From contig CM046004.1 in the NCBI GenBank assembly GCA_025175895.1, forward strand, positions 372,001 to 436,000: a stretch of DNA of 64,000 nucleotides, written 5' to 3'. The stretch is from Wurfbainia villosa. Its lineage: Eukaryota > Streptophyta > Magnoliopsida > Zingiberales > Zingiberaceae. How positions within the stretch are numbered: the first letter of the stretch is position 1; every line of letters starts with the position of its first letter. Both the position numbers and the translations under genes were made by a program. The notes beneath the pieces are model-generated. The model searched no databases. It saw only the letters and a list, made by a program, of their open reading frames with translations, and was not told the origin of the DNA. Shown in pieces: positions 25,816 to 41,300 of this stretch.

Positions 25816-26310
25816 CAGCAACACTGAATGCGGCGATGCCTTTGCTAGTGACAAGGATGGCCCCGTTGGATATTCTTGTGGTTGTTCTGGCGGAACCGAA
25901 GGCAATCCCTATATACCTAACTGATGGCTGCAAAGCTAATTAACAACTTCATTCCTTCTTAATCAATTAGTTTTCTCGAGTTCACTTAGATTCGAAGAAT
26001 TACTGTTGCTTCTCGGTTGCATTGATTATCGATTGTCAACTGAGATCATGGTAGAACTCCCAAGATATATATTTTATTTCTTCCACTTAAAATTGTTTTA
26101 TTTTTCTTTCATTTCTTTCTCTTCAAATAGATACCATTTCTTTCTCTTCCAATAGTCACCAAGCGGCGAAAACGTTCGAAAGTTTTGTATGCACCGTGCC
26201 GTGCCAGCTCGACACCACTATTCTCATTTCGTGTGTCACCGGCGAAATATCTAATTAAGCTGATGGTAGTCTGCTCCTGAACTGCTCTCCCCATCGCGCA
26301 CTTCGTCTTC

Positions 26311-29300
26311 ATGGGGCTCCTCTCCTCCGCGCTCTTTGTCACCTCTTCCAGAACCTTCCTCTGCCGCTTCCTCCGCTGCGCTCGCCCTTGTCTCGACGGC
26401 CGCGCTCTCCGATCAGGCGCCGCAAGCGACCGCAACGTCTCCTGGTCCCGCGTCCTTCTCCCCCTCGCCGTCGCCGCTTCTGCGGGATCCGCCCTCGCCT
26501 TCGACCTCAGCTGCGTTTCGTCTCCTTGCCTATGTGACCCCGGCCTTGAATCTTGGTTTACCCCGCATTTATTGATTCGCATACTTATTCATCTGTTCGG
26601 AGTGATCTGATCTGTGGGTTTGATGCCGATCCAGCGTCAGGAGAGGTGATAGTACGGACCGAGTGGTCAAGGGATCTCGTACCGAGGTTATTGATGAGTT
26701 CATCAGAGAGCTGAAGGATGTTCTTCAGGTTGGGTTACTGTGATTCTTCGTTTTTGCTGTTTGAAAAGTTTTCTTTTGGTTTATAGAGTTTCCTTTGGGT
26801 GGATATCTCATAGGACAACATGACTGTCGACTACGAAGAGCGCTGTTTTCACGGGACACCGCAGAATAGCTTCCACAGAGCTGTGAATGTACCTGATGTG
26901 ATCGTCTTTCCAAGGTAGGGATTTGGATATCTTTTATCGAAAAGGGTATCAGTATAACATCCATATCACTTCCATAGCGGTCATCATTTTTTTTTTTACT
27001 CCTATATCAGTTATTACACAAGCCGAAATGCAACTTCTAAGTAATCTTTTACATGCTTTCTGGGATCATGACAAATTGTTAACGGAACTTCAAATGACTG
27101 AGCATAAGTAGTCACATACTTATGGATAAGTAATTTGTAGCATCAGTGTTTTTGGTAGCGAGTTAAAACTAGACGATGCTGTCCGTATCAAGAAGTTAAA
27201 CCAGGAAGCCAATCTAGTTTGGTTGAGCTGAGCCACTTGAAATAGATTCTTGGTCCATCCAACTGAAAAACACTGGTGACTGGGCCCCACAGTCTTTGGT
27301 ACATAAAAATATTTGTAAACAGAACCCTCAAGATTATTTTATGCCTATTTCTGGTAGTTTTTTTAGTCTTGGATGGAAGTGAATAGAAGTTTTAAATTCA
27401 TGACCCTGTCGGCCTCTAAGAAGGCTTAGATTGATTTGATTTGATAAATCAATGAGAATTACATTTTCTAGTGCTAGGTTACTCAATGGATAAGTGTATT
27501 TGAGAGAAATGTGATTTTATGAAACAATTTTCTCATTCTTATCTAGTTCTTCCAATGATAAATATACCATGTCAGTATTAGTTGAATGATGATAATCCAT
27601 GCTCTTAATCCATAAAATAGTAGAACAAGTTGAGGAATTATGGGTACATGCATTTCCTTCGTATGAAAGGGAGGAACTTATATCTATCAGAAAGTTCATG
27701 ATATTTTCAACAATTGGAAAGAATCTATAATGCACACAAACAAACCCGTATGTTAAATAAATCTTTAAAAGATAAGCTTACATCCTTATTTGGAATCTCC
27801 ATATGAGGTATAACTGGTTTCTTCAATGGCTTATGTGTGTAAATAGGATTCTTATGGCTGTTGTCTTCACTTTTTATATCTATCATAATCAAACATTCAT
27901 AATTGAAAGAAATCAATAAATAATGTCATCTGAGAAACTATATAACATCTTGGAGATTAGTGTTAGTCATGAAAACTACCTCTTTGCTAATATTTTGTTT
28001 CTTTCTAGTTTCTACTATGTTCAAGTTGGGAGTCCTGTGCACCAAGATTGGCTTTAGAGATTGTAAAGCATTATGCTAAAAATTAGACAACGTCAAATTG
28101 GGCATATGCATCCATAAATTACTCAGAATAACTCTATCGTTGACCTTCTTTTGGTCATGATCCTCAGTTTGCCTTGGACGCAGAACCAAAATAGGTTAAT
28201 GCAAACTAGGAATCAGCTAGATAGTGATCTTAGAATGGAGCTTGAAATATTTTAGAAGAAGGATTTCATTGGTCATAAACTTGATGCCATCTTGATATCC
28301 CTTCCGAACCATTAGAGAAGAAAATGAAAGGCAGGAAAAGAAAGAGCTATTTCCCCTTCAAGTTTGGACGCTCTTAATCTATGAATGCAATGAGGTTTCA
28401 TTTAAAAAAAAAACTAAAGAATTATTGTACTCCCAAATAAGGACATGCGTATTCTAATAATATAGTTGAGGTAACTTTCCTAAAGAATGAACCAGAATTT
28501 GTGCTTTGTTTTCAAGGTTTCCATAGAGTATGCATAGATGCATATATCACATATTTCTCCAGTTTTTGATTTGACATCAGGCTATTTCTTGTTTAATAAT
28601 ATAGGTCACAGGATGATGTACACAAAATTGTTGTGGCATGCAATAAGTATAAGGTACAATACACTTCTAGCTTTTATTTCATTTTCTACTGATTGACTCT
28701 TTACTTGATGATTAAAATTTTAGGTTAGGAGATCAATGAGTGTTTTTCAATGAATTAGGTTCCTATTGTACCATATGGCGGAGCTACTTCAATTGAGGGC
28801 CAAACTTTAGCCCCGCATGGAGGTGTATGTATTGACATGTCACTTATGAAAGTAAGTTTAATTATGTTGGAAACATTCAAAATCTACATACCCTATGGCT
28901 TGTTTGCTTGTATGGTGGAACCACTTGTAATTGAGGATTAGACTTAGTTCCTATGTCTTAGAAAAGTAAGTTCCCCATAGATTTCTAAGATCCAAATCTA
29001 TTATCTATATATCTTCTTTCTTGTTGTTTGTCTTAGAACAAAAAAAATCTCTATAGTAGATGAATAATCAAATTATTTGTTTCAACCTTTTTTATATATA
29101 GAATATTATCTAGAAAGGGAGTCTTTGCACAATGATAAAGTTACTGAATGACTTGCGATCACGGGTTCGAGTCGTGGAAACAACCTCTTGCAATGCAAGG
29201 TAAAATTGTATAGAATAGACTCAATGTGCTTCGACTCTTCTCCAGGACATATATTGATGGGAGTTTCATACACTGAGCTATCTTTTTTTATATATTGAAT

Positions 29301-32300
29301 ATTATCAAATCTTTATAGATGGGTAAGTAATTATAATTTTATAGTCAAATTACTTCGATAGTTGAAATTTTTATTTTTAATTAATATATCTTATATTTAA
29401 AAAATACCGAAACTATAAAGGCATGGTGCGGTGACGAAACTATATTGTTTTGGTCATAAACCAAATCGATACAGTTCGAAATTTTAAACCATGTATGTAT
29501 GTATAATTCTGATTAGGACGTAAAAGCATATATATTACATTCCTACAATCCCTGGAGCAACAAATCAAAAGATTGTTGTCATTAATGCCTTGGTCAATTA
29601 TTTTCAAACAATAATAGAAAAGCCCATGGGAAAGAAATTCTCATGTTATGACATACTATCGGGACCTTAAGCAGGTGTCTATATCACTTGGGAAGAGGTT
29701 AAGATAGCTATTTTGGGAAGTAATAAACACTCCTCATACAAAGGCTTCTATTCACTAGAAGAAGCTTTTACAGTTATAAGGAAGAATGTCGGACCACATT
29801 ACTTCATTAGCATTTTACTTGAGGGAAAATAAATATTAGCTACTCCTGATATTACTTATTCAGTTGTAGTGACAAAACAAAAACAAAGACAGCTAAAACA
29901 ACGTGCTGACAACACAATGTTAAACAATCTTTCCAAAGACATCAATACATTCATCAGAACAATGGGAGAAAAATCAGTCGGACTTGATTTTTGTCTCCTA
30001 CAAGAAGCTCTTAAGTGGGTACATGAAAACCCATAGAAGGAAATAACAATAAGTTATAAAGGAGAATTTAATTATAAGTTAAAATGTCAACAGAAGTTTG
30101 ATTCTTGCAAGGAAATAGAAAACAAATGGGTTGTAATTGTCAGCTTCTCTACCGCTTCAGAAAGGCCAATGTCGACCTGAGACAGTACAATCCCAAACAA
30201 TACAAGGGAAAAATAATTTCCACATTCCTGCTAATGGAGGACTACTAAACAAACTTTGGATACATGACATAGAATCTACATTAGATTTCTCTATAAAATT
30301 AGGAGATTGCATCAAATACCTCATGGAAGAAGAGGTCTTTTAGAGTATCATACAATGCACATACAACAGTTCTCTACCAGAATGAATAAATTTAAAAATT
30401 GAGCCAGCCAGACATGTGATTAGGTTAGAAGTACAACGAGGTTTCTCAAAAGACAAAACCAAAGCTGAATATTATCCCTCTGATAGGGATTTACATTGGG
30501 AGGTACTTCCTACTCCTCTTGAACAATTAAAACATTTGAGAGCTTCTATGCAAGGTCCTCAATGGCTATGGGATCCCAATACAGATTCTTTAGCCTATAC
30601 ATTGGCTGTAAAAACATATATAAACAAAATATACTGGGCAAGCCATTATGGGACCGTATTTTTTCCATTCAAAATGACTATGCAACATCAGACATTGCTC
30701 CAGCATTATCAAAAGAAGAATGATGATTGACTTAAAAAGAAAAACAAACGAACAACCCACCAATTCAGAGAAACCTTAAGATAGGCCAGCCCACCTTTAC
30801 CAACTGACCCATTAGAAACAACCTCACTGGGATTGGATTCAATTGGCGAACAAAATCTGGAGAACATGATGGAAATATGATAAGACATAAAGCAAGAACC
30901 TACAATACACCCCAATTTCAGACATAACATAAAAATGCTTATAGGACAACCTCCAGCTCACAAAGCAGATGCTCTGCAACAACCAAGGGCATTGCCAACA
31001 CTAAGGAGATTCCTCCTTATCTCTTCGTAACCTTACCTCCTCTCCTCTCTTCCCTCTATATAAGGAACCTCTTGACTCTCTTAAAGGTATCCAAGTTTGA
31101 GTTTCAGTTCTTTGAGTGTAAGAGTGCTAGTCTGAGTCTGTGTGCTTTCTTGTGCATTACTTAGCCTTCTCAATTTGTAAGTAGTCCAAGTCCTATAATT
31201 TTCCAAGTTTAAGCTTTCAATAGTCAGTTTATTGCAATCATGATCTGTGAGTAGACTTCGTGTTTAGCCTAGAGAGGTTTCTTCTCTCTGCTATAGTTCG
31301 ACGGATCCCTTAGTTCTTATTCTTCCCTAGGGAAGATAACTGTATCTGGCAAAAGGGGTTGTAAGTCCTCCTAACGAGGCAGAAAATTCTCTAGTCGGGG
31401 CACAACTTTGAAGTTACAGGTGAGGCTCACTGGGAAGAAATATATTAGCAGCCAGATATCAACTCGAAGACAACCTCCATCCGATTCGCTTCCTTTTAAT
31501 TTGTTGAAATAAATTGAAATTTTGTACTTTTCTTCACTCTGTGACCATTTGACAATGTATGCCACAGAAAATTAAATCGCTGAATGTTGAAGACATGGAT
31601 GTAGTCGTTGAGCCAGGAGTTGGATGGATTGAACTGAATGAATATTTGAAAGCATTTGGCCTTTTCTTCCCACTTGATCCAGGTTATTTGATTGTTGTTT
31701 TCCTACTCATTTCTTAACTGAGCACATTTATGGTATGCCCCACCTTTTTCTCCTGTGAAATGTTTTATTAGTATGATCTAACAGTATGCAATTCACCTGA
31801 GTATAGGTGAAAGAACTTAGGGTCGCATCTCCTCTCTCCTTGTCTCTCTCCTTTGAATTTTGATTTTGATTCTGCTTTCTACTTTATGCCTAATACAGAT
31901 AGAGTTACGCATGTGATTCAGAAACCTTATTTCGTGAGATTAGATGGTAGACCAATGTCAAACTGTTGTGTAGACATCAATTTTAAAGTTTTAAGGAGAA
32001 AGAATTTACTCGGCTGAAGCCACAAGACCACATGTGGCTCACCTTGTGCGAGTGACAACCTCACCTTGGCCTTCCCTCCTCTTCTTGGGCACTTTAAGCT
32101 AGCAAGGATTCCTGGAAGACACCTCAGTTTGGAAAAAAAATTATGAATGGACAATAATTGCAAGAGGACATATTGAGTTCATGGTTACATAATATTTAGA
32201 GGATCACTAGTGTGGTCTTGGCAGGAAAACAATTGATCATCTTGCATGAACATCTTCTTTTGTAGCTTTTGAAGTTGAAGGGCATTTTATGTCATTATAT

Positions 32301-35300
32301 AATTATAGACCTAGAATGATTCAGAGAGAGATGCAAGCACCATTTGGAGTGCATATATCGTATCGAAAGTCATACTCTATGCATGAGAAAGCTCTAAAGA
32401 AGGCGGTTAGTGATTTTGATAAGGATTATGGTGATGTCCCTAGACTTTTACATGACTTAAGATATAGAGACCTTGATACATACGTTACATTGAAGACAAA
32501 TGATGATAATCAATTCCAACATTGTTTTTGGGCTTTTGACACATGTGGAAGAGTTTTTCGAGCATATCTTTATAAACTATATGGAGTTGATGCAACGCAC
32601 CTGAGTGTCAATATCTTGGTGTTTAATTGATGGCCACAACAATAAATGGTAACGGAAAATTTATTCCAGTTAGCTTTTCAATTGCCGAGGTTGAGTATGT
32701 CCTGGCTTGGGTGTGGTTCCTACATCACCTAAAGATATTCCTTGCAATTGATCCATTAGTTTTTAACTATTGTATCTAATAGACATCGTGGAATAATATC
32801 TGCAATGAGTAAAGTTTACTTGAATGCTCACCATGCTTTTTGTTGCTATCACTTGTCTTATAACATAGTTACAGATACTCATGATAGACTTGCCTTAGGA
32901 CTTTTTGGGTTGTAGCTAGAACAAATACAATTGTATAATATAATCAAGTTATGCAGACTATGTCAGAGTCATCCTGATGCCTATAAATGGTTACAAAACA
33001 TTGATCTCAAAAGATGGACAAATGCACACTTCCTTGGTAGAAGGTGCACCATGCTAATTAACTACATATTGTTCTGAAAGCTTAAATACATTGTTCAAGA
33101 ATACTCGAGAAGTCCAAATTATAAACTTAATTAATAACATTTGACAAAAGATTACTCAATGGGTTTTTAATCGTAGGGAGGAAGTGTCAAGTTCGGCAGG
33201 AGTTTTAACTCCTTTTGCAACGAAGGAGATTGACACCAAGAGATAGAAAACTATATTCTAAGTTGTCTTTTCACATAGCTTATCGGAAATGGAGGTACAA
33301 ACTGCACCATCCTCTTATATAGTTGATTTAGAGAGTCATAGTTGTGATTGTGGTGAGTTCTAGATTTCAGAACTTCTTGTTCACATGCTATTATAGTGTG
33401 TTCATTTAGAAACATGGACCTATATCGGGATTTTGAGCATTATTTTTTATTAGAAGCATGGAAGGACACTTAGATGGATCATATTTCTGCAAAAGGTTGG
33501 AATCACCAATCTAGTGGCCCCCACCGACTTGTCCCATGGCTATTGTGAGGGAGGTAAATCATGGAGGACCCTATGAGCCTTGACATAATGGCCAAGACAC
33601 GTGGGAGTCATCTGAATCCAGAAAAGGATTTTAGACCTCCTCCGGAATCGACCCGTGCCACTTCTGCAAGACACGTGGTGGCCTTGACGTAGATGGATCA
33701 TATTTGCTTATATAGATGTAAACAATTTTGGCCAACAAGATCATATTACTTAGAAGCTTGGAAGCCTCATAATAGCATTATCTTTGAGGCTGGTTGTCTT
33801 GTTCTTTTAAATGGTTGATTATAATGAAGTTGAGTTTTGAGCACATTTAATTGACATTGGAATGTACAGTTAATAATGATGATGCCTTAGTTGATTAATT
33901 TGTCAATATTATGTTACTTGAGGGTATATTATACAATTGTAAATAGATCGATGATTTAGGTTAACTTTCTTAATTAAGAAGTTCAAATGATGTGGTTGTT
34001 TTGAGATTTTCGGTCACTTATGGGTGTGTGTACGATATAGTGGAGAAGAGTGACCACAAGAGCAATTGGATTGATTTGAAAAATGTGTGGATATGCCTTT
34101 CGTATAAGTTCCCAACACTGTAATTAATAAAACACATAGAGAAATTTATTTTAATCACAGAGGACGTGTTAAATAATTAAAGAAAGATGAAAGCATAGAT
34201 AAAATCTTCCTGTGAAGACCTCAGTCAGCTGAGAGATGCTTGTTACCCAATTGAATGCATTGGTTTTGAAAAACTGCTGCAATTTCATGAGGTTCTAAGA
34301 TAATGGAATGATAATCTCCAATGAAGGAACCCCTTTTTCTTACTGAATCCATTTTGTCACTTGGTGATAGGTGGTTTTCTGTTTTTTGACAACTGATTTA
34401 ATGCTACCATGTTGTCTCTAATTCTCGTGTTCCTTAGCATTTGAGGATATCTTTTTTTTTCTTTTCCCTTATCAGACCTAAGGTTAGTTTTCACTCGCAA
34501 AATCATAATGCCTGCCCTATATGAGGAATGAACTCCCTATTCTGGTGTTGCAGCCTAGATTTACTGTGTACCACATTCTACTTGCTTTTCATAGTTAGGC
34601 TTGAACACCGTTTGACATGTAGGACCTGGGGCTACTATAGGAGGCATGTGTGCTACACGTTGTTCTGGTTCTTTAGCTGTCAGGTATCTCTCTTGAACTT
34701 CGATTAATGGGTATGTGATAGAAAACTTCACTATGATGGATAACTTATTTTTTGCAAAGATGATTGTTATTAATGGTGTTTACCAATTTTTGTTCAGGTA
34801 TGGAACAATGCGTGACAATGTCATCAATCTTCAGGTATAGCTGTTTGTTCTGTACTTTGTTAATCAACTATTCACTGAAGTTTTGATATTGCAGGTGGTT
34901 CTAGGAAATGGTGAGATTATTAAGACTGGTTCACGAGCTCGTAAGAGTGCTGCTGGGTAAGCTATAAGAAAGATATATAACTAAAAGTGTTTATTGTTTT
35001 TATTGTTTATCGCTGACAATGGACTTGATAACAGAGGTATTTTATTTGTTATTTATGCAATATTTTGTTATACTAGTCCATTGCAGAGCTGAATCCAAGA
35101 CATTTTTCAGGAGACAACATTATAACACTTGAACTGAGACATCCAACTCGTGGTTGTATGGAAGAAAATACTATGTTTTCTCTTCATTCTTCTACATAAA
35201 GAGTTGAAAAGAAAAACAAGGTTGTATGTATGCATTTTACAACTCTTGTTTAGTTGCAAGAACTCCCTTGACTATGGATGTTGAAGTTCAACCTTGGTAC

Positions 35301-38300
35301 AACCTTGATTGTTCAAGTGTTGTACAAGTTCTAGGAACTTCCCAACTGAGGATGTAGAAGTTAGGTGTAAACTTTGTACAATCTTTATTGTGGAAAAGGT
35401 TTGCTTGTAATGAATAGAAACACTGAATTTTAAAAGTAAGAAAGAGAAATTGTTAGCTATGTGTGTCCAACCTCTATAAATCCCTGAGTCTTGGCACATT
35501 TATTTTCTTGCTTTTATTGCTTTGTGTCGTAGCTTCTGCAGTATCTCCTTGCCAGTTTATTTATGCAATTTGATCAAAATGTAAGAAATATTCCAAGTTA
35601 CTATTCAACAACAATCAAACTTTTATCTTATTAAGTGGAGTCGGCTATATAGATTCTCCTACGCCATTAGACTCGATCCCTTCCTATATCCTCATATATA
35701 TATTTAAATAAATTTATCCGATTTATCGTTGTTGACCAAGTCTTCTTTGATCTCCTACTTCCTTGATTATTGTGCGTATTTATTATGGCCTCACATTACC
35801 TAACTGAGATATTTATTGGTTGCTTGAATACATGTCCATAGTATTTTAAGTGTCTCTTGAAGTTTCTTTTTAATAGATGCAACTCTAATTTTCTCTAATG
35901 TTTTCATATCTTATTTTGTCTATTCTTGTATGTCTGCACATCCATTTTAGTATCTTCTTCTCTGTGATTCTCATCTTTTGCTTGAGTAGTCGCTTTATAG
36001 TCCGAGTTGTTTATAGAAAAAATTTTATACAACCTCATCCAAGTTGTCTAAAAACTTTAATTGATTCTAATATTAGAGGAACTATATATGGAATTCACTT
36101 GTTACCCACTCAAAATCTAATGACTTCACTTAATTAACAAACCTCTTTAAATTTTCTTTCAGTTTTTTCTACCTTCATTTCCATTTTTTAAATTCAAGTT
36201 ATTCTATTGGCATGAATCATTCATGAATTGTTAGTGGTTAGATTTATGTAGCAGTTATGTGGTGAATTGTTAGCATTTTGGATATGAGATATCCATACCT
36301 CTGATGTGCCGTCCTTCAAGAGGGGTTGAGGGGTGGGAAGCTGTTCAACTATTGGCATCTATGCTGCAGTAACAAACTACTGTCTTCTTGTCTAAGATGC
36401 TTGCTTAAGGAATTTATTGGTTTTGATTCATGTGTGCTGTTATCAAGAAAATCTTGAAAAATCATCTAGAGATGGGAGAGTCTATCATGTGCCCTTTTAG
36501 TCACTATCCTTTGCCTGCTTTAAGGTAGATACTTTTTTCTGCAGTTTATATGATTTTGTGCATGCTTTACATGTAGCTAATACAAATTAAACCAAATATG
36601 TGCTTTCCAACAAGCTTATGCTATCAACCTAATTTTTATGTCAGGTATGATCTGACTCGTTTGTTGATCGGAAGTGAGGGTACTTTAGGTGTAATAACAG
36701 AAGTTACTCTGCGACTTCAAAAACTTCCTCAACATTCAGTGGTAATTTTCCTTTGTCGATTTAATGCATTTTGTCCTTTTAAATGCCACCTGTTTTTCAG
36801 TCTTTTTATTTCCATTGCTGGTGAGTGAATGTGTCATGCTGCTCCCGTTGATTTTCTTTTCTTTTGAGAATTGGTTTGTTGACATTATTAATGATATTAA
36901 ATCTGCACTAATGGATTATTGAGAATAAGTCCTGTTACATATATTATGGTGTGTATTAGTCAGCCATGATACTTAACCATGTCTAAGAGCACGTAATCAT
37001 GTGAGATTAAAGAGAGGATGTGTCTGGTATTACTCATTCCTGTTGGTCCTAGCCTTGCTAGAAGTGATGGACCTACTCTAATACCACAAAGAAGCCAAGA
37101 GGAAGGCTAATCCAATCTGAAAAATGTTAAAGAACTTAGTTGGAGTCCCCTTGGATTCTTAAGCGCATCTGAGGGAATCCCAGTTAGCCATGCGGGCCTA
37201 AAGGAGGTTTCACATGTTACTATCTTTTCTTGAGATACACAGAACTATGGAAGACATCTATTTCATAGATCAAGCTGAGCATACCATGATGAGCCTTCAT
37301 TACTTGCAATGTTTATCTTACTTGGTGACCATGGAACAACTTGTTATGTCCCTTTGTTATTATCTTCCAGTTCCATTATTAAATTTAATATGCTAATTTC
37401 ATGAATTCATCCTTTCTTTTTCTGATAACATTTCTCCATTTTTCCTCTACTCTATCACACTACTCTATCTTGGTACTCGTTTCTTGATCTAGTTTGATGT
37501 TTTCCTTTCCGTCTTTTTCCAATAAAATATATTTTCTAGTGTAGGTTGCAATGTGTAATTTCAAAACAATCAGAGAGGCTGCTGATGTTGCCATAGCCAC
37601 AATGCATTCTGGTATTCAGGTATCTTTCCTTTATGAAAAAATTATGTAGCAATTTCTTCTCCATATATCAGAATCAACAACTGATAGAATGACTTGTGCA
37701 TCGTATATTTTCTTAATAGATTATTTTTTTTATGTTCCTTTTTTGTAATCTACTCTGATGTTCGAGGAACTTCAGTATGCTTTCATTGTATGTCATACTT
37801 CTTTGATGCTATTAGAGTACTTCGTAGAGCATCTCTTGTGGATCTACCAAATCATTTTGTGCACTAGGTGAATCATTAATTCGTGGTGTAGAAACAAGAA
37901 TAAATTAAATGCATGGAAACTGCCATAAATTGCTATTGTACAATAAGTTCAAAAGTATAATAGATGAAAATACTTGTTTACAATTCTTTGGTAGTTGATC
38001 TGAAATTGTGGGGGTACTCTGTTAGCCGAAGTATATAACTTAGGAGATGACAATTGAGTTAGTCTGCAGCACGGACTCAACTGCAGGGGGAAGAGTGGAA
38101 GAAAACAACTACACAAGAATATGCAGAAATATTAGCAAATAGCATATTCCTCATCACAATCAGGTGTTGTCTTCCTTGTAAATGAAGATACGAAATGGAT
38201 AATGGACAATTGGATACCATTCCAATCCCTATGTAATGAATATGCTCTCTTCAAAATCCAAACTTCAAATGGAGGAATAGAATGCAATACTCTACCCCTA

Positions 38301-41300
38301 AATAACAAATATCCAAATGGGTGTTTTGAAATAGCCATAACATTTAGGCTACGTTTGGTATGACGTAATATTATCAAGCTTGTAATGTAATCAAATTTGT
38401 AATGTAACGTAACGTAATCTTGATTACATTACTATGTTTGGTCAAAAAGTTGTATGTAATTTTTGATTACAAGAGTGATTATATTCTTTTGTTTGATGTC
38501 CACTACAAGGACGACAGAGGTGATCGATGACGGGGGGTGGTCGACGGCGGTGATGGCGGCAATGGCCGGCCGTGGCGAGCAGCCAGTGCGCCGTGCCGGC
38601 GCGGTGATCGCCAGCGTCGGCGGCGGCGATCAGCGATAATCGTCGATGCGGTAAGCGGCGGCGTGATGACGATTGACATCTACTGCTAAGCGTCTGATGC
38701 TTTTCAAAGTACGATTTGGAATGTAATCGGATTATATAGGTTTTACCTTGTAATCCAGATTACAAAACTTTAATGTCTTTTGTAATCCAGATTACATTAC
38801 ATTACAACTTTTAAATGGTAAGAAACAAAGTAATCAATCTTGTAATACAATTTGGATTACATTACATGGTGGATTACAACGTACCAAATATAGCCTTAGA
38901 ATCTTTTTGCTTTACCATGCCACTCTTGGTTTAGTGTGTGGGTGCATATGAATTGAATAGGCTTGCGAGCTTTTCGAGAAGGTCGAAAAATATTTGATTC
39001 ATATTTAAAATTATCAAATTTGACCCAAACTTGAACATCTTTGATAATTTTTTTTAGTCGATTTCAAATCCATAATATTTTGTTCAATTGTTCACGAGCC
39101 AAACTCAAATTGAGCTAGCTGTCTTTTCATTCATTTTTGTATATAATTTTGGTTTGAATATGCTCAAACTAAGGTTCGAAGAACTTGAATTAAAGACAAA
39201 TTTGAGCCATTTGGAGTTATACTTCAATTCTGCTTGAATAAGGTTCAAACAACTTGAATCGAACTCAAGCTCAAATTTCATTTAGAACTGAGCTTAAGTC
39301 AAAAATATTTATATTTTTGAATTTTGAATCACGGTTTGAAATCTCATACCGTGCAGAGTCAAACGGTTGAAATGTATTGTTTTTGTAAATCACCGAAATT
39401 GGATACCATTCGATATCAAAATTCAAAATCTCAAGCTGTGTTGTAGTTTCAATTTTTGACTAGAAAGATATTGTTCTAATATTGTGCCAATGTTTCGATG
39501 CAAGGTGTCGATAACAGATCTAAGGTTGAAGGAGATGAAACAAAGGAAAGAGATTATTTGTCCTAAGTGGTATCGAGTTTTGATAATTTACTAGAATATT
39601 ATGTTTTGACCATTTCGCTTGGCATGATACAAGCCATGTGTTTGGCACAGATAGTGTCTCCTTCTTATGTTTCATCTCCTGCTTCAATTCCAATCCATTA
39701 TCGGCACCATGCTTCGAAACATCAACATAATACCGAAATATTATTGTTTCAGTCAAAGATCGAAACTTCAGTATAACTCAAGATTTTGAACTTTGCTTTG
39801 AATCGAATTTGAATATTTCACATAACTTTTGAACTTGAAATCGAATATCAATTTTTTCATACTATTCGATTTGATTTGGTTCATTTGCACCCCTACTTCA
39901 GAGTGCACCTAAAGGTGTTGGGGCGCACTTGGACTTGTGAGATGAAGACCAACTAAGAGGAATTCCCTTGACATTTGAGGATTAAGTAGACAAACAACTG
40001 AATGATTTTAAAATTTTCAGTCTAGATTGAAATCATGTTATGCTCACAAACACAATTTCCCCACCAGAATGAACCATCAATCACCTTTAGAATTGGAATT
40101 AGTGCAATGTTGATGCTTAAACTACCATAAATATGGTTTTGACTTTTGACATTGTCAAGTCTAGGGAGAAATGAAATCCTCTAAATGAGTTTTTTTTTGT
40201 TCATCTAGTCATAGTTTAAAATTTTGCACTGTGTCAGGCAGTATGGGCAGAATTTGTCATTCCGTCCACTGTTTGACATCGGTATCGACACCGCGGGATG
40301 CCACGACAACTCTGCATGGTCGCGGATTTGCGGAGTCATAATAACTGTCGCGATACTTGCGACCTCCGCAGGATCGTGGAGGCATTGCATGTTTTTTTTT
40401 TTTTAATTTTTTAAATTATTTTTTTTGTATTTTTATTTTTTTAATATTTAAGTTAATATTTTTATTTTTATTTAATATATTTTAATTTAAAAAGTACCGA
40501 AATAGTATTAGTACAACACGATATGGTACCAAGACCATATTGTTCCAGTCGCAGATTGAAATCTTGGCATGGGTCAAGATTTTAAACCATGTGTCTAGTA
40601 ACACTTCAGAACTTTGGGTGTCCTCTTTTTTCATCACCCCACTGGTGTCCAGCTTGGCCATGCTTCTATCATCATTACTCAAACATGTCCTGCTCATGCT
40701 GACTTTCCCATCTGTAATTCCCAATGTGCCAAATTAAGCCAGGTATCTGTCACTGCTTGACTATGCCAAATCAAGGCATTCCAAATTACACAAGTTGTTC
40801 ATCATTTGTTCAGCCACTTGGGACTCGAGTGATCAACCTAGGCATAGTCCATTGCCTTGATTGTGATTTTATGCATCCCAGCAAAGCATGCTCGTATTGT
40901 TTGACATCTTTTTGTAAAACATGATCAACTAACTGTCCTGTATTGATCTGTTTCTTCAGCATACCTTAAGTCCTTGTGTTAAATCAATGAGCAAATTTCT
41001 TGCCTTTATTTCTAACGGATTAACAGGGAAAGAACCTTGGACATGGTATTGGTCTCATGATTTTAAACTATGGCTCAGCCCTCTATTGTTATTTTGTTGT
41101 GTTCTCAGCTGAGCTATGTGAAGTTTAATTTTCATTTAACTTTCACTACCTTTAATTTAGTTAGTTTTTTTTATGATATGAAATGTGAAATCATATATCT
41201 AATTTTTTTTCCTTGTAGTTTAAGCTTTTATAGTCAGTCATTATCCAATCAAATCTGTAACAAAATACCTATGCTAGTTAGTAATCATTAGATTTATTTG

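Noticed and set aside
25672..25933. Tyr-Ile repeat proteins on both strands
   Set aside because: These are translations of the (AT)n microsatellite only.
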